Of a DNA stretch of 16,255 bases, positions 6,801 through 13,516 are shown piece after piece (the first letter of the stretch is position 1; every line of letters begins with the position of its first letter). The position numbers were made by a program, and so were the translations under genes. The stretch spans positions 1-16,255 of the forward strand of contig NZ_UQBH01000039.1 in the NCBI RefSeq assembly GCF_900539295.1, in the 5' to 3' direction. Under the pieces are notes generated by a model. That model saw only the letters and a list, made by a program, of their open reading frames with translations, had not been told where the DNA came from and did not search any database. Origin of the DNA: an uncultured Megasphaera sp. (GTDB taxonomy: Bacteria > Bacillota > Negativicutes > Veillonellales > Megasphaeraceae).

Positions 6801-8137
6801 AAAGCCGTGCAGACCAAAGGATGGAGTTTAATAGCCCGGCCTTCCCAAAGGACCGGTTCAAAAGCCTGAATGCCCAAGCGATGCAGTGTCGGAGCACGGT
6901 TCAAGAGAACCGGATGTTCCTTGATAACGTCTTCGAGGACGTCCCATACTTCATTGCTGACGCGTTCGACTTTTTTCTTAGCGTTTTTAATGTTGGTGGC
7001 AATTTCTTTTTCAACAAGCTTTTTCATGACGAAAGGCTTGAAGAGTTCCAAAGCCATTTCCTTCGGAAGACCGCACTGATGCATCTTCATTTCAGGACCA
7101 ACAACGATAACCGAACGGCCGGAGTAGTCGACACGTTTACCGAGCAAGTTCTGACGGAAACGGCCCTGCTTCCCTTTCAGCATATCAGAGAGGGATTTGA
7201 GGGGACGATTGCCGGGGCCCGTAACAGGGCGGCCGCGGCGGCCATTATCGATGAGAGCGTCGACAGCTTCCTGAAGCATGCGCTTTTCATTGCGGACGAT
7301 GATGTCCGGCGCACCCAATTCAAGAAGGCGGCTCAAGCGGTTGTTTCGGTTAATGACTCGGCGATACAGGTCGTTCAGGTCGGACGTTGCAAAACGGCCG
7401 CCGTCGAGCTGGACCATGGGGCGCAGTTCCGGCGGAATGACCGGAATGACATCCATGACCATCCATTCCGGTTTATTACCGGAATGACGGAAAGCTTCAA
7501 CGACTTCCAGGCGGCGGATCGCGCGGACGCGGCGCTGGCCCGAAGAGTCACGGAGTTCTTCGCGCAGCTCTTTATCGAGCTGGTCGAGGTCGAGTCCCTG
7601 AAGGAGCTCTTTAATCGCAGCGGCACCCATGCCGACGCGGAATTTATCGCCGTACAAGTCGAGATACTGGCGATATTCCGTTTCCGTCATCAGCTGCTGC
7701 TTCTGAAGAGATGTATCACCCGGATCAAGGACAATGTACGAAGCAAAGTATAAGACTTTTTCCAGCGAACGGGGCGAAATATCGAGAATCAGCCCCATCC
7801 GGCTGGGAATGCCTTTAAAATACCAAATATGAGAAACAGGTGTAGCCAATTTAATATGGCCCATCCGTTCGCGACGGACTTTGGCGCGCGTGACTTCGAC
7901 GCCGCAGCGATCGCAGACGACACCTTTATACCGGATACGTTTATATTTACCGCAATGGCATTCCCAGTCCTTCGTCGGCCCAAAAATGCGTTCGCAGAAC
8001 AACCCATCCCGTTCCGGTTTTAATGTACGGTAGTTGATCGTTTCTGGTTTCTTGACTTCCCCATGAGACCATTCGAGAATCTTTTCGGGCGAAGCAAGGC
8101 CAATCCGCATGGAATCGAATTCATTCACATCAAGCAC
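3887..8137 (-). CDS. rpoC: DNA-directed RNA polymerase subunit beta'
   Basis: Beta' is the catalytic large subunit of RNA polymerase. The 1416-residue product has the first zinc site cysteines at C60, C62, C75 and C78, and the Mg-binding NADFDGD at 447-453. The bridge helix is around 771-797 and the trigger loop begins MRTFHTGGVA at 1133. The second zinc site is C859, C1089, C1096 and C1099. It lacks the proteobacterial SI3 insertion. It is about 217 residues longer than B. subtilis beta' (1199). The excess appears as a ~59-residue duplication (residues 516-541 repeated at 575-600) and two extra copies of a ~75-residue module between C859 and C1089. The start is GTG at 8137, with GGGAG 8 nt upstream. 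It follows rpoB by 26 nt, with no promoter seen between, and ends just before a strong terminator. Confidence 0.97.
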   Translation of the reverse strand: MLDVNEFDSMRIGLASPEKILEWSHGEVKKPETINYRTLKPERDGLFCERIFGPTKDWECHCGKYKRIRYKGVVCDRCGVEVTRAKVRRERMGHIKLATPVSHIWYFKGIPSRMGLILDISPRSLEKVLYFASYIVLDPGDTSLQKQQLMTETEYRQYLDLYGDKFRVGMGAAAIKELLQGLDLDQLDKELREELRDSSGQRRVRAIRRLEVVEAFRHSGNKPEWMVMDVIPVIPPELRPMVQLDGGRFATSDLNDLYRRVINRNNRLSRLLELGAPDIIVRNEKRMLQEAVDALIDNGRRGRPVTGPGNRPLKSLSDMLKGKQGRFRQNLLGKRVDYSGRSVIVVGPEMKMHQCGLPKEMALELFKPFVMKKLVEKEIATNIKNAKKKVERVSNEVWDVLEDVIKEHPVLLNRAPTLHRLGIQAFEPVLWEGRAIKLHPLVCTAFNADFDGDQMACHLPLSVEAQSEARTLMLSSHNILAPKDGKPVAVPTQDMVLGAYYLTLVKPSAKGEGKIFSDYDEVMLAYDAKVIDIEALIKVRIPGHGLIETTAGKLLYNYQIYEPLRLFHTDKVMVFDDPKDVVFAYENGVIDWTHFIKVKGEDGHILDYGFSQLKEAFGIDLMAVRQLPKHKIDKDAVAAFKEGKEYVDVDCLGVLMNKKEIGKLVDACFHLFGNTKTAELLDNIKAIGYHYARQAGMSIAISDIQIPDEKWGILGAADKQVQNVSTMYQRGLITEDERYRKTCAIWEKATDDVTEVMMDNMDPFNSIFMMADSGARGNKQQIRQVAGMRGLMADPSGRIIDLPIKANFREGLSVLDYFTSSHGARKGLADTALRTADSGYLTRRLVDVSQDVIVREDDCDVFGIDLVRERARLASSCRQAVNLLRDKLIGRVLARDAVDPETGEAVFEAEHLLTNDDMDTIIEHQVAKLYLRGSQMDINDDLNHTNVIETVSLGAPEEGFRAAIRKSMAENMLGKTIEEAVIDSNGIEICAKGTPLTEDAIDRILSSDVKEVKARNNDIRGVEVTAIVEGNGVIEPLEERIEGRTAAETLVNPETGAVIVALNEEIMADQAKEIAKYYDTVRIRSVLTCHSRYGVCAKCYGRDLGTGGKVNVGESVGTIAAQSIGEPGTQLTMRTFHTGGVASAGDITQGLPRVEELFEARKPKGNAIVTEISGTVSITEKEDHHDINIVHVLSKDGEERSYTIPFGSHLVVHEGDVIEKGSRITAGSINPHDILRIQGVEATQRYLVYEVQKVYKSQGVGINDKHIEVIVRQMLRKMKIEESGDADVLPGDYIDVNIFEDMNKRIANNGGKTAIGKPMLLGITKAALATDSFLSAASFQETTRVLTDAAIKGKIDPLLGLKENVIIGKLIPAGTGMSRYRKVKVVKTVPTISYEDEDGNPVDAPESAVEAPEAGH

Positions 8138-8163
8138 TAATACCGCTCCCTTCTATCGACTCG

Positions 8164-11100
8164 TTATTCATCATCGTCAGTAGTATCATCATCGTCAGCC
8201 TGTTCTGCTTCGGCAACGGCATCGAGGCTCATAGCACTCATGACGTCATCTTCGTCGCCATTGGCAACGGGTTCCTGACCGTCATCTTCGCCTTCTTCAT
8301 CACTGCCTTCGACCGGTACTGCCGGAGTTCCCGAACCGTTGTCACCTTCCATGACACGACGGAGTTCGTCGTTCTTTTCCGGTTCCGTTTCATCGTCTTC
8401 GTCCAATTCCTTGATGACGACTTCATCGCCGTCTTCATTGAGGATCTGAACGTCGAGGCCGATAGCCTGAAGTTCTTTCAAGAGAACCTTGAACGATTCC
8501 GGTACGCCCGGTTCAGGAATGTTTTCACCTTTGACGATCTTTTCGTAAGCCTTGACACGGCCGACGACATCGTCAGATTTAACCGTAAGCATTTCCTGGA
8601 GGGTATAGGCTGCGCCATAGGCTTCCAGAGCCCAAACTTCCATTTCCCCGAAACGCTGGCCGCCGAACTGGGCTTTACCGCCGAGAGGCTGCTGCGTAAC
8701 CAAGGAGTACGGGCCTGTCGAACGAGCATGGATCTTATCGTCGACGAGGTGATGCAGTTTCAGGAAGTATGTATAGCCGACAGTGACGCGGCGGTCCATC
8801 GGTTCGCCGGTACGACCGTCGTAGAGGACGGACTTTCCGTCACTGGGGAGACCTGCGATTTCGAGTGCGTTAAATACATCTTCAGCCTGAGCACCGTCAA
8901 AGACCGGTGTGGCAATGTGAATCCCGGCTACATCAGGCTTCGGCATGCCGTATTTATCAAAATCATAGCCGGCAGCACGCAGTCTTTCTTCCAAGCCCGG
9001 ATCCATGTCCTTGATCTGTCTGCCCAATTCGTGAACAGCCCAGCCAAGGTGAGTTTCCAAAATCTGACCGATATTCATACGAGAAGGTACGCCCAAAGGA
9101 TTCAGGACGATCTGAACCGGCGTGCCATCGGGCAGGAACGGCATGTCTTCCTGGCGCATGACGCGGGAGACGACACCTTTGTTACCATGACGGCCGGACA
9201 TCTTGTCACCTTCATGGATCTTACGTTTCTGAGCGATATAGACGCGGACCAGGCGGGTTACGCCAGGCGGCAGTTCGTCATTGTTTTCACGGGAGAATAC
9301 CCGAACGTTGACGACCTTACCCGATTCACCGTGAGGAACACGCAGGGACGTATCGCGGACTTCACGTTCCTTGTCGCCGAAGATAGCGCGCAGGAGACGT
9401 TCTTCCGGAGTCAGTTCCGTTTCGCCTTTCGGCGTAACTTTCCCGACCAGTACGTCGCCGGGGAAAACGTCGGCACCGATCATGATAATCCCGTTTTCAT
9501 CGAGGTTCTTCGTGCTTTCTTCGCTGACATTGGGGATTTCACGGGTAATTTCTTCAGAGCCGAGTTTCGTATCGCGGGCATCGCATTCATATTCTTCAAT
9601 ATGGATGGATGTATAGAGATCGTTCTTCGGCAGCTCTTCACTGAGGAGAACGGCGTCTTCGTAGTTGTAGCCTTCCCAAGGCATGTAAGCTACGAGGATA
9701 TTGTAACCGAGGGCTAATTCGCCGCCGTCAGTTGCCATGCCGTCGGCAAGGACCTGACCTTCGGTAACGACTTCGTTCTTATAAACCAAGGGACGCTGGT
9801 TGATGCAGGTACTCTGGTTGGAACGAACGAATTTAATCAGTTTATATGTATCAATAGAACCGGAGTCGGTGCGGACTTCGATGGTATCGCCCGTAACGCG
9901 GGATACGACGCCGCTGTGTTTTGCCAATACGCAGACACCGGAGTCGCAGGCGGCCTTGTATTCCATACCGGTACCGACGAGCGGAGCCTGTGTACGGAGA
10001 AGAGGCACGGCCTGACGCTGCATGTTCGCACCCATGAGGGCACGGTTAGCATCGTCGTTTTCGAGGAAGGGGATCATCGAGGTACCGACAGATACGACTT
10101 CCTTCGGCGATACGTCCATGAAGTCGACGCGGTCAGCCCGGAATTCACGAGTATCTTCACCGTGACGGCAGGCAACGCGTTCGTTGACAAAATGACCATC
10201 TTCGGTAAGCGGTTCGTTAGCCTGGGCAATGACGTACTGTTCTTCTTCATCAGCCGTAATATAGTAAACTTTTTCCGTTACGACGCCCGTTTCTTTATCG
10301 ACGCGGCGGTACGGAGCTTCAATGAAACCGAATTCATTGACCTGACCGAAACAAGCCAGGGAGGAAATAAGACCGATATTCGGACCTTCCGGCGTTTCTA
10401 CCGGGCACATACGGCCATAGTGCGAATGGTGGACGTCGCGGACTTCAAAGCCTGCGCGTTCACGGGACAAGCCGCCGGGACCGAGGGCGCTCAGACGGCG
10501 TTTATGCGTAATTTCAGCCAAAGGATTCGTCTGGTCCATGAACTGGGACAGCTGGCTGGAACCGAAGAATTCTTTAATAGCTGCTACGACAGGACGAATA
10601 TTGATCAGAATCTGCGGCGTAATGCTTTCGGCATCCTGAATCGTCATGCGTTCGCGGACGACACGTTCCATACGGGTAAGGCCGATACGGAACTGGTTCT
10701 GAAGGAGTTCGCCGACGCAGCGCAGACGACGGTTGCCCAAATGGTCGATATCATCGACAGTACCAAAGCCGTCCATCAAATTGAGAAGATAGCCGATATG
10801 GGCGATGATGTCTTCCCGGGTAATGGTCCGGTGGTCATAAGGCAAATCGCTGTTGTTGCAGATGACCTTGTAGACAGAGCCATCCTGTTTTTCAACGAAA
10901 GCTTCGACTAAGCCGCCGCCGTCACCGAGAGGTGCATCGGCTGCGATTTCGCGGTGGAACACACCGCTTTCACGGATTTTTTCAACTTCTGCCGAGCCGA
11001 TTTCCGTATGGGCATCGACGATGATTTCCCCCGTTTCCGGATTGACGATCGGTTCGTGAAGGGTCAGGCCGAAGAGACGGCGTTCCCAGCCGAGTTTCTT

Positions 11101-11922
11101 ACCGGCTTTATAGCGGCCGACACGAGCCATATCATAGCGGCGCGGGTCGAAGAACAAGCCTTCAAAGAGATTGCGGGCGCTTTCAACGGTCGGCGGTTCA
11201 CCGGGGCGGAGTTTTTTATAGATTTCAATTAAGGCTTCGTCCTGATTTTCCGTCGTATCTTTTTCAAAAGTAGCCTTCAGGCGCTTGTCATCGAAAAAGA
11301 GATCGAGGATATCCGAATTGGACGCCCAGCCCAAGGCACGGATGAGAACCGTAACAGGAATCTTACGGTTGCGGTCAATACGGGCATAGATAATATCGTT
11401 GGCATCTGTTTCGAGTTCAATCCAGGCGCCGCGGTTCGGAATGACCGTCGAGTTATAAAGGCGGATACCCATCGGGTCAATTTCACGGCCGTAGTACACA
11501 CCGGGAGAACGAACGAGCTGGCTGACGATAACACGTTCTGCCCCATTGATAATGAAAGTGCCTGTGTCAGTAATCAGAGGGAAATCACCCATGAATACTT
11601 CCTGGTCCTTAATTTCACCTGTTTCGTGGTTGACAAGACGGATTTGGACTCGGAGCGGTGCGGCATAAGTCGTATCGCATTCCTTACATTCACGAATATC
11701 GTACTTCGGTTCCCCTAATTTAAAACCCTCAAAGGATAAAGACAGGTTGCCCGATGCATCTTCGATAGGAGAAATGTCTTTGAAGATATCTTTAAGTCCC
11801 TTTTCAAGGAACCATTCGTAGGATTTATTCTGTAAATCCAACAAATGAGGCATTTTCAAGACCTCGTTAATCTTAGCATATGTGTATCGAGTCCTTTTCC
11901 CTACTTGTACAGGTTTGAACAT
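8164..11922 (-). CDS. rpoB: DNA-directed RNA polymerase subunit beta
   Basis: Beta forms the second half of the RNA polymerase catalytic core and the rifampicin pocket. The protein is 1252 residues. The rifampicin region begins GSSQLSQFMDQTNPLAEITH at 454, and D463, H473, S478 and I519 correspond to E. coli D516, H526, S531 and I572. All are the usual sensitive residues, so this target looks rifampicin-susceptible. The nucleotide-contacting lysines are K899 and K907, in the GDKMSGRHGNKG region. The last 91 residues (1162-1252) form an acidic tail with 39 Asp/Glu and only 4 Lys/Arg, ending DDDDTTDDDE. The start is ATG at 11922; the ribosome-binding site AAGGGG is rather distant (about 12 nt). 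The gene is preceded by a leader containing an intrinsic terminator and is followed by rpoC. Unlike in B. subtilis, rplJ and rplL are not directly upstream. Confidence 0.98.
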   Translation of the reverse strand: MFKPVQVGKRTRYTYAKINEVLKMPHLLDLQNKSYEWFLEKGLKDIFKDISPIEDASGNLSLSFEGFKLGEPKYDIRECKECDTTYAAPLRVQIRLVNHETGEIKDQEVFMGDFPLITDTGTFIINGAERVIVSQLVRSPGVYYGREIDPMGIRLYNSTVIPNRGAWIELETDANDIIYARIDRNRKIPVTVLIRALGWASNSDILDLFFDDKRLKATFEKDTTENQDEALIEIYKKLRPGEPPTVESARNLFEGLFFDPRRYDMARVGRYKAGKKLGWERRLFGLTLHEPIVNPETGEIIVDAHTEIGSAEVEKIRESGVFHREIAADAPLGDGGGLVEAFVEKQDGSVYKVICNNSDLPYDHRTITREDIIAHIGYLLNLMDGFGTVDDIDHLGNRRLRCVGELLQNQFRIGLTRMERVVRERMTIQDAESITPQILINIRPVVAAIKEFFGSSQLSQFMDQTNPLAEITHKRRLSALGPGGLSRERAGFEVRDVHHSHYGRMCPVETPEGPNIGLISSLACFGQVNEFGFIEAPYRRVDKETGVVTEKVYYITADEEEQYVIAQANEPLTEDGHFVNERVACRHGEDTREFRADRVDFMDVSPKEVVSVGTSMIPFLENDDANRALMGANMQRQAVPLLRTQAPLVGTGMEYKAACDSGVCVLAKHSGVVSRVTGDTIEVRTDSGSIDTYKLIKFVRSNQSTCINQRPLVYKNEVVTEGQVLADGMATDGGELALGYNILVAYMPWEGYNYEDAVLLSEELPKNDLYTSIHIEEYECDARDTKLGSEEITREIPNVSEESTKNLDENGIIMIGADVFPGDVLVGKVTPKGETELTPEERLLRAIFGDKEREVRDTSLRVPHGESGKVVNVRVFSRENNDELPPGVTRLVRVYIAQKRKIHEGDKMSGRHGNKGVVSRVMRQEDMPFLPDGTPVQIVLNPLGVPSRMNIGQILETHLGWAVHELGRQIKDMDPGLEERLRAAGYDFDKYGMPKPDVAGIHIATPVFDGAQAEDVFNALEIAGLPSDGKSVLYDGRTGEPMDRRVTVGYTYFLKLHHLVDDKIHARSTGPYSLVTQQPLGGKAQFGGQRFGEMEVWALEAYGAAYTLQEMLTVKSDDVVGRVKAYEKIVKGENIPEPGVPESFKVLLKELQAIGLDVQILNEDGDEVVIKELDEDDETEPEKNDELRRVMEGDNGSGTPAVPVEGSDEEGEDDGQEPVANGDEDDVMSAMSLDAVAEAEQADDDDTTDDDE

Positions 11923-11962
11923 GCTGATTCTTCACCCCTTATAAAAAGTAAACCATTATGAT

Positions 11963-11997
11963 CGCGTCGAACGCGTCGTACAGCGCTTCATAAAGCG
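11963..11997 (-). other. Two hairpins in the rpoB leader downstream of the attenuator
   Basis: Between the leader terminator and rpoB the RNA can form CGCTT-TATG-AAGCG (11984-11997, 5 bp) and then CGCG-TTCGA-CGCG (11963-11975, 4 bp, GC only). The second lies in a CGACGCG direct repeat (CGACGCG-TT-CGACGCG). They may shield the rpoB ribosome-binding region or form alternatives to other leader folds. Visible pairing only; no known element recognised. Confidence 0.35.
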
Positions 11998-11999
11998 AC

Positions 12000-12036
12000 A
12001 AAAAAGCAAGGCTCTTAGAGACATTGAACCTTGCTT
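12000..12036 (-). terminator. Intrinsic terminator (putative attenuator) in the rpoBC leader
   Basis: The RNA reads AAGCAAGGTTC, an 11-nt loop, then GAGCCTTGCTT followed immediately by TTTT. This is an 11-bp stem with one G-U pair, and six consecutive U counting the last two stem bases. It lies about 65-100 nt after the start predicted for the rpoB promoter and 77 nt before rpoB. Because it sits after the promoter, transcripts from both that promoter and any tyrS read-through must pass it to reach rpoBC. It may serve as the tyrS terminator, as an rpoBC attenuator, or both. On the plus strand the hairpin is also followed by T residues, so it could act in both directions. Confidence 0.8.
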
Positions 12037-12050
12037 AATTTTTTGCTCAC
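12015..12050 (-). CDS. Candidate leader peptide ahead of rpoB (11 codons)
   Basis: A short frame GTG AGC AAA AAA TTA AGC AAG ... CTC TAA codes for M-S-K-K-L-S-K-V-Q-C-L. A GGAGG motif lies at 12062-12066, 11 nt before the GTG, with no other gene to serve. The same frame opens further upstream at ATG 12068 and ATG 12077 (20 codons), but those starts lack a convincing ribosome-binding site. The frame enters the 5' arm of the leader terminator and its TAA lies in the terminator loop, so a ribosome translating it would block hairpin formation. This geometry is that of a leader peptide, but the ORF is very short and could be chance. Confidence 0.3.
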   Translation of the reverse strand: MSKKLSKVQCL

Positions 12051-12106
12051 CGGAAGCGTTTCCTCCATGCATCTCATAACATCAATTGAACATTCTGCAA
12101 TAAGTT

Positions 12107-12135
12107 ATTATAGCATATAGAAAATTTTCCGTCAA
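12107..12135 (-). promoter_or_regulatory. Sigma-A-type promoter of rpoBC
   Basis: TTGACG (12130-12135), a 17-nt spacer and a perfect TATAAT (12107-12112) lie 31 nt after the tyrS stop. The expected start is near 12100, giving a leader of about 178 nt to rpoB. I looked for a promoter downstream of the leader terminator and found only CATAAT with a poor -35, so this upstream promoter is the better candidate. Confidence 0.85.
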
Positions 12136-12165
12136 TATTAAATTTTAAATATTTTTGACAGCCCC

Positions 12166-13422
12166 TCACTGCTGAACGCGAGCCAAGGTGTACTTCTTCT
12201 TGCCCTTGCGGACGATGACGAATTTCCCGTTCGAATTCTTATGAGGCTTTACGATTTCGTCGAGGCCGGTAACTTTGACACCGTTGATAGTGACGGCACC
12301 GTTGGTAATGTCTTCACGGGCCTGGCGCTTCGACTTGTAGATGTTGGCATCGATGAGCCAGTTAACGACGTCTTTTTCCTCGTTGGAGACGTCGACGGTC
12401 GGCATCTTGCCAAAGGCCTGTTCCAGTTCATGTTCCGACAGATCGGCGATGCTGCCGTGGTAGAGGGCTTCCGTAATATTCTGAGCTTCCTTCAGGGCTT
12501 CCGGGCTGTGAACGAAGGTCGTGACTTCTTCAGCCAAACGGCGCTGAGCCAAGCGTTTTTCCGGTTCTTTTTCAACGGCTTCCGCCAAGGCGTCGATTTC
12601 TTCCTTGCTGAGGAAGGTGAAGTATTTCAAGTATTTGATGACGTCGGCGTCGTCCTGGTTGAGCCAGAACTGATAGAATTCGAAGGGCGACGTCTTTTCC
12701 GGATCGAGCCAAACGGCACCGCCGGCAGTCTTGCCGAATTTCGTGCCGTCCGATTTCAGCATGAGGGGAATGGTGAGGCCGAAGGCCTTAGCTTCGCTGC
12801 CGTGCATCTTGCGGATCGTGTCGATGCCGGCCGTAATGTTCCCCCACTGATCGGCACCGCCGATTTGGAGCTGAACGTCGTTATTCGAGAAGAGATGCTC
12901 AAAGTCGATGGACTGGAGTATCTGGTAGGAGAATTCCGTAAAGGAAATACCCGCTTCCAGACGGCTAGCAACGACTTCCTTGCTGAGCATGATATTGACG
13001 CTGAACAGTTTGCCGTAGTCGCGAAGGAATTCGAGAAGGCCGATCTTGCTGAGCCAGTCGTAGTTATTCACAAAGGTGATATTCTCTGAATCACCGAAGA
13101 GGTGGCTGAACTGGGCTTTTAACTTTTCTGCGTTGGCCTTGATGGTATCAATGGTCTGCAGCTGCCGTTCCGTCTTACGACCGCTGGGGTCACCGATGGT
13201 ACCCGTACCGCCGCCGATGAGGACGAAAGGATGATGACCGGCATTGGCAAAGCGCTTGAGCATCATAAAGGGGATCAAATGACCGATATGCATGCTGTCG
13301 CCCGTCGGATCGACGCCGCAGTAAAGAGATACGCTTTTTTCTTCCGTCAGTTTGCGCAACCCTTCTTCATCTGTCATCTGATTGACGGCGCCGCGCCAAG
13401 ACAATTCATCAATGATATTCAT
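12166..13422 (-). CDS. tyrS: Tyrosyl-tRNA synthetase (TyrS type)
   Basis: This class I synthetase charges tRNA-Tyr with tyrosine. With the start used here (418 aa), the tyrosine-pocket segment LYCGVDPTGDS is at 33-43, HIGH at 45-48, GGADQWGN at 188-195 and the KMSKS-equivalent KFGKT at 228-232. An S4 RNA-binding domain occupies roughly residues 350-410. Length matches the family (about 420). The frame is open to an earlier ATG at 13461, adding 13 residues (MYLIIFYNKGANS), but that codon coincides with or precedes the predicted transcription start and has no ribosome-binding site. The ATG at 13422 has AAGGAG 8 nt upstream. It has its own promoter, and the leader (about 36 nt) is too short for a T-box. 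Read-through from fbp is also possible. Confidence 0.97.
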   Translation of the reverse strand: MNIIDELSWRGAVNQMTDEEGLRKLTEEKSVSLYCGVDPTGDSMHIGHLIPFMMLKRFANAGHHPFVLIGGGTGTIGDPSGRKTERQLQTIDTIKANAEKLKAQFSHLFGDSENITFVNNYDWLSKIGLLEFLRDYGKLFSVNIMLSKEVVASRLEAGISFTEFSYQILQSIDFEHLFSNNDVQLQIGGADQWGNITAGIDTIRKMHGSEAKAFGLTIPLMLKSDGTKFGKTAGGAVWLDPEKTSPFEFYQFWLNQDDADVIKYLKYFTFLSKEEIDALAEAVEKEPEKRLAQRRLAEEVTTFVHSPEALKEAQNITEALYHGSIADLSEHELEQAFGKMPTVDVSNEEKDVVNWLIDANIYKSKRQAREDITNGAVTINGVKVTGLDEIVKPHKNSNGKFVIVRKGKKKYTLARVQQ

Positions 13423-13464
13423 CGAATTCGCTCCTTTATTATAGAAAATGATAAGATACATTTC

Positions 13465-13493
13465 ATTATAGCTATGCCTGTCCGTTCCGTCAA
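13465..13493 (-). promoter_or_regulatory. Sigma-A-type promoter of tyrS
   Basis: TTGACG (13488-13493), a 17-nt spacer and TATAAT (13465-13470) lie in the 94-bp gap between fbp and tyrS. The start should be near 13458, leaving a leader of about 36 nt. The hexamers are identical to those of the rpoBC promoter. Confidence 0.85.
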
Positions 13494-13516
13494 TGAAGAT
13501 TCCTTTAAATATTTTC

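Noticed and set aside
6326..7753. A 475-codon plus-strand frame (and several of 280-330 codons) opposite rpoC, rpoB and tyrS
   Set aside because: All lie fully inside the conserved minus-strand genes and read as low-quality, Phe/Asp/Arg-rich antisense sequence.
11923..12100. The rpoB leader as an L10 (rplJ) ribosomal-protein leader or a T-box
   Set aside because: No L10 stem pattern and no T-box UGGNACC core with specifier loop can be found; the gene downstream is rpoB, not rplJ or an amino-acid gene.
12130..12158. Inverted repeat GTCAA...TTGAC after the tyrS stop as a tyrS terminator
   Set aside because: The stem is AT-rich with a 3-nt bulge, is not followed by a U-run, and its 3' arm is the -35 box of the rpoBC promoter.
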